Below the pieces are notes generated by a model that was given only the letters and a program-made list of their open reading frames with translations, was not told the origin of the DNA and did no database searches. A DNA stretch of 64,000 nucleotides, taken from the NCBI RefSeq assembly GCF_047495875.1, contig NC_092497.1, positions 58,024,977 to 58,088,976 of the forward strand, written 5' to 3'. Below are positions 55,503 to 64,000 of the stretch, piece after piece. The position numbers and the translations under genes are program-made. Position 1 is the first letter of the stretch. Every line of letters begins with the position of its first letter. The DNA is from Pithys albifrons albifrons (taxonomy: Eukaryota; Chordata; Aves; Passeriformes; Thamnophilidae).

Positions 55503-55576
55503 TAAATGAACTAGAGTTGGACCAAGGGTTGGACTCGATGATCTTGGAGGTCTATTCCAACCCAATCGATTCTATG
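55503..55576 (+). other. CR1 3' UTR with terminal octamer
   Basis: The short 3' UTR has the family signature GTTGGACTCGATGATCTTGG, GGTCTATTCCAACCCA and a single final ATTCTATG (55569-55576). The CR1 RT recognises this end to prime on the target. Other copies here have up to three octamers. Confidence 0.88.
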
Positions 55577-55583
55577 TGTATAT
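55573..55583 (+). repeat. Right copy of 11-bp repeat flanking the CR1
   Basis: TATGTGTATAT equals 51217-51227. Its TATG is also the end of the CR1 octamer, so four bases may be microhomology between CR1 end and target. Confidence 0.6.
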
Positions 55584-58500
55584 AATCAGATTTTGTGGGC
55601 TGTGAGCAGTCCACAGCTGTAAATTTTCTTCATCTATTTAAAAAATAGCTAATTGGATTACAAATTGTTTTGATATTTTCCAACTAGCTCCTTGGATCAT
55701 TATTTAATCATTCTTTATATTTAAACATTTGTTTACTTTTCATAACAAGAGTTTTCAATGACATGTATATACAATTAAGATGTGAAGACTGTACAGTCAC
55801 AGACCTACTTAGTAGCTGTCCTTCCTCCTTTCTGATCCTCCCTAAATTTTAATTTCTTCACACTCAGTTAACTTACTTTGGTCAAATGCTTCTTTCTTTT
55901 TTGTTTTGTATAGCACAATAGGGCCATATAATGCCCTTTGTTAGTCCAGAGCCCTAAGTTACTCTCTTAGGGTCTACTCTTCCTGTCCACTGAAGGAGAA
56001 AACATTGTTTCAACCTATTTAGTTTAACAAAAGATAGGAGACTTTGGGCTCTCTGAGTGACTGAGTCAAGAGTAGAAACAATGGCAAAAAATGAGAGGGC
56101 TGTCCTCAGAGAAAATTGATACAGAAAGAACTGTTCTCCCTCTAATACTGCAAAAGTCAAAATAGCTTTGTTCATTTCAAAAAGACAACTGGAGCACTAA
56201 GACAGCTTCTGTTGATGCAATTCTAGAATAGGAAAGCAACCTTGGTAACGACAATTCTTTGCTTTTTTTCTCTTCATTTCCCCCCTCTGTTCAGCTGTCA
56301 GCAGATCTAACCAACTGCAGGGTCATTTTACACAGCTTAGTTACACAGCTCCAGTTAGTGTGGGGGAAGCCAAAAGGGGTTAAATCGGGAGCACTGGTGT
56401 ATCCGAGAGAGGGATTTGGACCTCACCCATGGTATGATTTTTGGATTATGGCAGATAAAGAAGGAGCAAGTTAATGTGTGGGAAATGCAGCAGAATCTGA
56501 AGATATCTCATTTTTCTTTCTCTCTGCTAATTACTCTTTCTCAGAAGTTGCTCATTCAATAGTGCTCCCTGATTTCTCTCACAAGACTTGTGGGAGTGTT
56601 ATTGAAGATGCATTGCAAACATCCCAAATTAGCTATTCTATTAAGTGACTTTGATCACATTTGTTTACTTCAAGAGTGATCAGTAAATCACATCCAGTGG
56701 CAATGCACATCCCCTAGTTGCTGTTGCTGTGAGCTCCAAGAAAATTCAATGCTAATGCCAAAGGCACTGACTGACTAAACTTCAATTCTGAAAGCCAAGG
56801 GGTCAAAGCCAAAACAATGAACCAACTGTTCTTACTGGAACAACAGAAAGAAAATATGAATAACAATCCCTTGAAATGTCTTTCTTCATTAAAATAATGT
56901 CTGTGTTGTGTGTTTTCCTTCTTGAAGACTCTACATCCTTGAAAGATACATTTATTCATGTCATGAGCATTTTAGAGTTTCTTTAATGTCCCATCAGTTG
57001 TTTTATCCTGTTCAGAGTGATGAAGCTAACAGAAGAAAAAAATACAACTTTCTAGCCAAATTAATGATAGGCAAATTGTTACTAAGGACATCAATATCCT
57101 TTCAGTTACAGCTGAAAGAGAAGTTCTTTAATTTAGCTGAGAGGTCAAGCTTACTGCTAGTACATAAATATGATATATATTACATGCATATAATATCATT
57201 TTAAATATGTACCACAAAGTCAGCCATGAAGTGAAACAAATTCTCCTGAAGAAAAGGGTCCTTACTCTTTATGGACACATAGGGTTCTGCTCAGCTTTCC
57301 TTGAATGAAATGGTGATTTAGAATGTAAATTGCTTTCATAATATTTTCAAATTTTCTATAAACTTTTCGAAAAGAGCAGAAAACTCTATGCTGAAATATG
57401 TGTTTTTATTCTATCATATTTCTCCGTGCTTTCTATATGAATGCATAACAAAATGTTACATTATCCTACAGTTCCTGAAAGTACTACAAAATATTAGGCA
57501 GTGAAGGAAGGGAAGAAAGAAAATACCAAGCAGGAATACAAAGTCTAATTTGTGCTTAATTTTGTGATTCTTAAGTCATACCAAGAATGTTTGTGAAACA
57601 ATTTTAATTTTTCAACATCTAACCCAAGTCCACATCAGTTTTGGTTCATATTTTTAATCTATGGATATTAATGTCTAATTAGAGTTGGATTACAACTTTA
57701 AATTTTAACTTGTATTTTCCTTGCTTATTTCACTTAGTAGTTTCGAGTAAAAGTTGCACATGGTTCAATTACACTTTTCTGAAGAGACCTTTACATTTCA
57801 ATATCTGAAGTGGCTGTAAAATAGCAGGCCTAGATCAATCTTTGCTACAGTCAGCAGCAAAAGTCTTGATGATTTCTTAAGTGTTGAGGTTCCTTCCCTA
57901 GTGAGAGGTTAGTGTCTCATAGGTTTTTCTGTGGCGTATTTGAAAATGCTTAGGAAGCCACTACCCTGTACATTTGGTTCCTCTCCAGCTCTGCTCCACA
58001 GTTACTTTCCACACCTATCCTGCAGTGCAGCACTGACAGCATGAGCAGAACCAGTCTGTTTCAGCACGACACAGGTCAGTTCAAATCACATCAGAGATGG
58101 CAGTGGCTTCAAGTGGAGGGTGGAGGGTAGAGAAACAGCAGTGGAGCCAATCTATCACAAGCATTTGTCTAACTGTAACCAGCTCACGCTGTTGATTAAA
58201 TATCTCTGCTGAGAGGGCAGCAACTCACTGCTCAGTGGCAGTAAATTCTTAAAACACTAAGAATGTTAGTACTCTGTGTGATCTCCTAAAAGACTGCAAA
58301 TGAGGTTAGGCAGATCTGCAGGGAAAGTAAAAAGTTGCAGTCCAGTCTTGTGATTCAAGAATGCATTTATATAGAGCAATACATGGATGTCCTCTGTTTC
58401 ACTGGATCCTCAGCTGGTGAATTTTGGCATATTCACTCACTTGTAAAACATTGATTTCTACTCCTGAGAATTGTCTTGCTTATTTACTGCTACTAAATAA

Positions 58501-61500
58501 ATAAATGAATGAATACATGAATAAATAACTAAACAAATATCCTCACTTCTTGGTCAGCTTTACTTCTCACAATCTTTTAAGTTTCCTATTCCATTGAGCT
58601 GATTCATCTGAGCTCAGTCTGAGACTATTAACTGCTTCAGGCACAGGGGAGGCATGCCTGGGAATTTGTTCCAGATTGTTCATACTTTCTGAAGTGATTC
58701 ATATACTAATAGAGAGGTGTCATGAAAGCTTGAAGGCATAACTCTTTTTTAATCAATACTAAAATTTTACCAGGATTAGGATTGTCTTCAAAGTTCAATA
58801 ATTACTTCTTGTTTCTATCACCTTCTTGCTTCAGTATCTCCCTCACTGTTTCTCAGCCATTTTCTCAGCTCTGATCCAGTCATCTTTGAGGAAAATCTAT
58901 TCTGTCTCTATAGAACAAATTTGAAAAAAAAAAAAAAGTCTTTAACATCTGAGGTAACCCTACTGTAAGTCCAGATCTCAATGCCCTTTAAATACTGATC
59001 TTACTCACTGAAGATTTCACAACTTTGCTGTTGCCTAAATTTTCACAGGATATAACACAGTATTCAAAGAGTAAATTTCAGTTACTTATATTTTAGAATT
59101 TTAAAAGTTGTGATAACTCTGGGGCTTTTTTGTCTGAAACAGTGGAAATTAGATGCTAATCTGTACTTTAAAAATTCTCTTAAGAACTGTTCCATAGCTT
59201 GTTTCAATTTCAGTACTATTTTTTTTAATGTATATATATAAACACTGACATTAAGAGCACTGATACTGGTCATGTGTTAAGCTATGCATAAGAGGCATTG
59301 TTGAAGGTAGAGTCTGACTCTGATTTATCTCCTTGAACAGTTGCTTGATTTTAGTAAAGCAAATTCAGGCATCTAATTTCTTTTGGAATTAAATCTAAAT
59401 ATCCCACCACTTGGACCAAGATTCACATTAATTTTCCAGCAATAAAAGTGCCCAATGTCAATGTTTTTCTCTCTTGCTGAATATTATGTCCAGAAACTAA
59501 ACCTGGCATTAATTCATATGATAATGAATTAATTTTAAAGTCAAACATATGGTCCATTTGCTTTATGTGGGTGAAATAGCCCATCACATGATTAGGCACA
59601 GAGATTACATTTGTGGTTATTGGACACATAAGAGTGAATCAATAAATCCTGAATAACGTCAATACTGCTCAATGCTGGAAAAATATTTAAAAAACCCCCA
59701 GTTCAATCTGTCCTTGTCCTTTGTGTGTCCTGTTTTCAGAAGTGAACTATTGTTCCATGTTTGAAATTCAAAATCAAATTCTGTCTAGTTATTATACATA
59801 TGTTTTATATATATTCAGCATTACTAACAAGGGATAATTTTTTGAGTGATCTTAAAATATTTAATGAAATAAATAGCATTCAGGTCTTGAGCATTTTTAT
59901 ACTTTCAAATTTCTTTCATCTACTTTACTACAGTCAGACATCAATTAGAAATCATATGAAGCTTACTTAAAATTGCTGACACTTCAGATCATCTGCTTTC
60001 TATTTCTTCTTTATTTCTATTTGAGGTGAGCTTTCCCTATGCAAGCCATAAAGACACTGGCACAGAATATGGACGAGTGAAGTGTACAGTTGCAAAACAG
60101 CATGTAAAAGAGAAAGTGCTGGATACACAGCAAATTTAGAGGCACTTGCTTCAGCCTCCTGCTTCTTCAGGTGCAAAATTAACCTTGTGATGTATATATC
60201 TCTTGCAGTTTCTACTAAATATATAACCTACATTGAAACTGTCTTACCAATCTTTTTAGGCACTGTAAATGGAGATCATTAGTAACTTCTTAAGTTTACT
60301 TATACTCTAAACTAACAAAGCATCAAAAAGCTTTTCATTAGTCTAACAGCTATGGGAAAAAAAATCCTAATCTTTCTAACCCTGGAAAACACTGAAGATT
60401 TGTACTTTAAATATCATTCGTTTGAAACTAATTCATCTTACAAAAGAAGCCAGCTCAACAGGAAAAAAATGGATCTTTCCCTTGATAGGACTGTCAGAGC
60501 CAAACTCTTACAAATGAATTTGTCTATTTCTATTATTTTCTGCTCCTGCCTACCTGCAGAACAAGCAGTCAAAACAGAGAAAAAAGGCAGGCAATTCTTT
60601 TTACTTTTTATAGCACCAGACTCAGGCTAAAGATATTTAATCACAAGGTGTTCCAGTGGCCAGGTTTGCAGAAATGAATGCAAAGTCCTGCACTGTCAGG
60701 CTGTCAATGGAGCAGATAATCAGATATTAGTCTTCTCAGTCTAGTCTTCAGCTAAGTCCTTCGGGCAACAAAAATAAGTTCAGTCACATATGTTTCATTC
60801 TTTCTCATATTCATTACTTCTCCACTGTCTCTTAATTGTGTGACGATTTTTTCCCCTGTTTTCAGTTTAATGATATCCTTATTTTGTACTTGTTTTCTTC
60901 TATAATTATTCACATAGGAAAAAAGGGATTCGTGGGCTTTATTTATTTATTTCTTTTATTCCCAACAGTTTTCATCACAGGGAGATATTAGAGCTGTCAA
61001 ACCATTTTCTATCCTAAGGTCATGCTTCTTTCTGAAATATAATAAGCTATTGTTCCTGTATATCTTTTGTAGCTAAGTTAACACATTGACAATTAAGTAG
61101 GTCTTTGATCTGAGAGCTTTAGAAGTAGACCAGACTGTAATGGTAATTGAGAAAACATTATGTAAGCAAAGTAACTGGCATGATTTATTGCTATGTCAAA
61201 TAATAAACAGAGTTTTCTGAGATTTACATTTTACATTTACATTTTACTTTTTAGCAACTTTATTTTTTATCTTTGGCTTCCATTTCAAAGATTCAGCTTT
61301 ATTTGATAGTCCCCACTGCTGCTATTGACTTGGGCATTTTATGATTCTGAGGAATACAAATCTCTTGATCTTGAGGCATAACAACGGTCAGCCCAGAAGT
61401 CAGATCAGATAAAGGCAATCCAAGGCTATAGTCACATCATAACTGTACACACATGCATTTCTATGACTTCAATTTATGATCCATCTTGTGATAATGGCAA

Positions 61501-63948
61501 GTTTCAGTGATTTCCAAACACAGATGGTGAAGATTTTCCAAAATGGAATTCCATCATTTTCCTTCTCCCTATTAAGGAAGTTGATATTGTTGAAGAGCCT
61601 TCTTAACCCTTTGAATACATATTTCAGAAGTAGGAATGAATTGCATTGGTTAGTTGGATAGGTTTGCTATTGATAAATCACTGTGATATTTGCAGGTGTT
61701 TGGGAGTTCAGGGGGTACCGATAGGAGCACTTTGTTTCAAAGTATTGCTCATAGTTTTTTGTGTGTCTGTGTAAACTGTGCCAGATACATCTCTTGCATT
61801 CTATGTCTGGTTTGTTTAGAAGTTTACACTTGATGTATATATAAAGTAGAAACCTTATTTCACTTCATGAGTAATAAATCCTCAGTGTAATGTATCTTCT
61901 CTTGCCTTTCTTAAGCTAGCATTGACAAGAAGCGCCCATACATGCAGCTATCTATTTAGATGGGTTGTGTATTTGTTTTCTAGGCTGTGCATTTTATGAA
62001 GAGGGTAAAAAAGTAATTTGGTGTGTAAGGGTAGAAATTAAATCCCTCAAGTGAATAGGTGAACTTTAAATGTATAAAGACTTCTGAATCATAGCTGATA
62101 TTATCTAAAGAGTAAAATAATTCTGTTCTTATTGCTTGAGAATCATCAGTCTGATTCTCATTGTTCCTCAGAATAAAATAATTGAAGCAATTTATCCTCA
62201 AGACATGTGCTATATAACGCTATCCATTATTGTTGTAGTGGAGTGTAGTAAATAAGGCTTTGTGTTACTTTCAACAACACAGCCTAGTACATAGGGTAAT
62301 GATAAAAATTATGATGCTGCATCTTCTGAGAGTAAAGATCCCGTTCTGCCCAGAAACGTTTTTGACTTATCTCTTTACCTTGTAAACCAAAGTTCAACTA
62401 AGACCAGGCTGAGTAGACTATACAGTGTAAAGCAGGTGACTTACGTAAACCAGCTTTTCTTTTACTGGATGATTTTGTCTCAGTAGAAAGGATTGAATGA
62501 CCATTTCTACTATGTAGGAATATTTGTGGATTTAGTGCACAATATGAATGCACTAACAAAGGAGTTACTCACTAGTTTTTTGCTTTTAAACCACATCTTG
62601 AAGTTGGAGCTGTGTATTATCTCTTATGCTAAAAAAATAAAGGAAAAAAAAGAGACAGATTTCTGTCATTGCTATTATCATAGTACTGTCTGGCCCTTCT
62701 TCAGTTCTATCAAACCTGATTCAGTTTGATCAAGGTGCTTGTGGAGGAAAAGAACAAAGTATATTGACAGAGGAGAAACAGCTGAGTGGATCAGAAGGGG
62801 AGATGGGGTGATAGAGCACCTGCATGAGAAAATGGGAAAAATCACTTGGACTTGGAAACTGTGCACTCAGGGACATAAGAAGGATCAATTGAGTGAGAGG
62901 TGTAGAGGTAGGACAGAAGAAGAAGTCAGAGGGTAATAGAGGGCAATAAATTGTTCCTGATTTAATTCTGAGGAGAATGGAATGAAATAATAATCTGAAG
63001 AATCACGTGCAGCTGTCAATGTGATGGGCTTTGTGAATACAAAATATATTGTTTGTTATCATGGGTGCTGTTTTTTGAGGCTGTGCAGGTTGCACAGATT
63101 CATCATTCATAGAAAAACCAGAATCTCTGAACTATAAATGTTGATGTCATGCAGAAAAAGAATATACTGAAATTCACACAGGCACATGGATGTACTGATA
63201 AAAGCACTTCTTCAAATAACATCCCAAACTGGTTGCAGAACTGAGTTGTGACACATCACATAGAGTCTTAGACTCTCTGCTGTTATCTCTGCTACTGGCA
63301 AGGTGTTTGGTTATTGGTGTTAATCTTTGATGTGAATAGTTCAAACAGCCTATCTGTAAGTATTGATCAGCATATCCATAGGATCAAAAAAGCAGAATCT
63401 TAGACAAGAATTTCTCTTCAGTAAGAAACAAAAATGTTAGACCTTGATGTATCCCAATACATCAAGAAATAAGGAAGGTGAAACACTCAGTTGTGTGTCT
63501 TCAGTGAAAGAAGTAAAGTGAGAATTTTACTTGCAGAAAAAATGTGGTGAGAAAAACTTGAGAGATACAGAGGCTGAAGTATGGTAATTATTCTGTTGCC
63601 ATTTTATTGTCAGGTGAATGGAGGCAATAGAAGCAGAGGTATAGTGTATTGTTAGGTCTGAGACATAGTATGAGGAAGAAGACAAGGAATAGAAAAATAT
63701 TTTGTTTCACAGGTCACTTGAGTGAGAAACATGCATATAATTACAAACCTACATTTTCAGGATTTTTGTGGCTTTGTATTACTATTGATGCTACTTATTT
63801 GCTAGGTTTCTTTTGCAAGGAGTTATTTCACAAACCAGCTTCCCTTCTGCAAAGTCATGTTTCTGTATTTTTGAATTTGAAACAAATATTCTTGTGAAGA
63901 GAAAAAAATAGTATAATTTTATTTAATTTTTTATTCTTTTTACTGCAG
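55584..63948. other. Unique AT-rich sequence, no gene called
   Basis: No TE is seen. A pyrimidine-rich tract ending TCTGTTCAG at 56294 is followed by a 59-codon open stretch to a stop at 56472, a weak exon candidate. An AAAT/GAAT-type repeat is listed at 58.5 kb. Other frames are short and unrecognised. Confidence 0.5.
58494..58529. repeat. Imperfect (AAAT/GAAT)n tetranucleotide repeat
   Basis: AAATAAATAAATGAATGAAT-like units continue as ACATGAATAAATAACTAAAC. Short and imperfect. Confidence 0.85.
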
Positions 63949-64000
63949 GAAAAAATGTCTGGAAAAGTCATCTTTTCAACTTGAAAAACAGACAGTATTT
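63949..64000 (+). other. Possible start of an exon running off the window
   Basis: A T-rich tract ends in TTTTTACTGCAG at 63948, a good 3' splice site. After it two of the three frames stay open to the window end; one reads KKCLEKSSFQLEKQTVF, a polar, coiled-coil-like string. With only 52 bases this is no more than a candidate. Confidence 0.2.

Larger units (their letters stand above)
51228..55576 (+). mobile_element. Near full-length CR1 LINE retrotransposon
   Basis: A non-LTR retrotransposon of about 4.35 kb with all CR1 parts in order: CpG-rich 5' UTR (to 51564), ORF1 (51565-52644), ORF2 (52716-55502) and a short 3' UTR ending in the octamer ATTCTATG (55569-55576). ORF1 is intact. ORF2 stays in one frame over 929 codons and is broken only by stops at codons 266, 268 and 848. 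The family mobilises by target-primed reverse transcription: ORF2 nicks DNA and copies its RNA, and most copies are 5'-truncated, so a full-length one is uncommon. About 14 CpGs survive in some 200 bp of the 5' UTR, suggesting a fairly young copy. As it stands it cannot make full ORF2 and is probably non-autonomous. Confidence 0.96.

Noticed and set aside
1..64000. tRNA, rRNA, CRISPR arrays, bacterial operons or phage modules
   Set aside because: No such structure was seen by eye, and base composition and repeats are those of a bird nuclear genome.

Overview
The window looks like bird nuclear DNA: AT-rich, with no prokaryotic gene organisation, CR1 LINEs carrying the ATTCTATG 3' octamer, and ERVL-type solo LTRs. 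A passerine or related neoavian is my guess; the species cannot be read from the sequence. I find no convincing host protein-coding gene. Most of the 64 kb is unique AT-rich intergenic or intronic sequence, and almost everything recognisable is a transposable element or a simple repeat.

The main feature is a near full-length CR1 retrotransposon on the + strand at about 51228-55576. It has a CpG-rich 5' UTR with short tandem motifs, an intact ORF1 (coiled coil plus SGNH/GDSL esterase domain), and a single-frame ORF2 (AP-type endonuclease plus reverse transcriptase) broken by only three stop codons and no frameshift. It ends with the octamer-bearing 3' UTR. An 11-bp direct repeat flanks it, which is unusual for CR1. 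Five other CR1 insertions, all 5'-truncated, lie at 6121-7061 (+, split by an LTR), 19620-20475 (-), 26591-26665 (-), 28340-29052 (+) and 37172-38647 (-, split by an LTR).

Four complete solo LTRs can be bounded to the base from TG...CA-type ends and 5-bp target duplications: 6288-7016 (-, inside a CR1), 30238-30802 (+), 37792-38505 (-, inside a CR1) and 44697-45290 (+). A truncated LTR starts at 26666 next to a CR1. An LTR end plus a decayed internal region lies at about 33597-34560 (-). The LTRs share terminal motifs and 5-bp duplications, which fits ERVL/class III. The nesting gives a relative order: old CR1 fragments first, LTRs inserted into them later. The 51-kb CR1 keeps many CpGs and is probably among the younger insertions.

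Simple repeats include a perfect (TTCC) tract of about 103 bp at 4802, TA/CA runs, a GAT/AAT array with a 40-bp period at 17.24 kb, and two strong minus-strand G-quadruplex motifs (11.7 and 42.05 kb). Strong splice-like signals at both window edges (donor at base 10, acceptor ending at 63948) would fit the whole window being one long intron, but this is speculative.

I did not find a new multi-gene system. The most unusual observations are the flanking repeat on the CR1, its two closely spaced TGA codons at the endonuclease/RT hinge, active-site substitutions in ORF1 and the endonuclease, and a strong splice acceptor just before ORF1.
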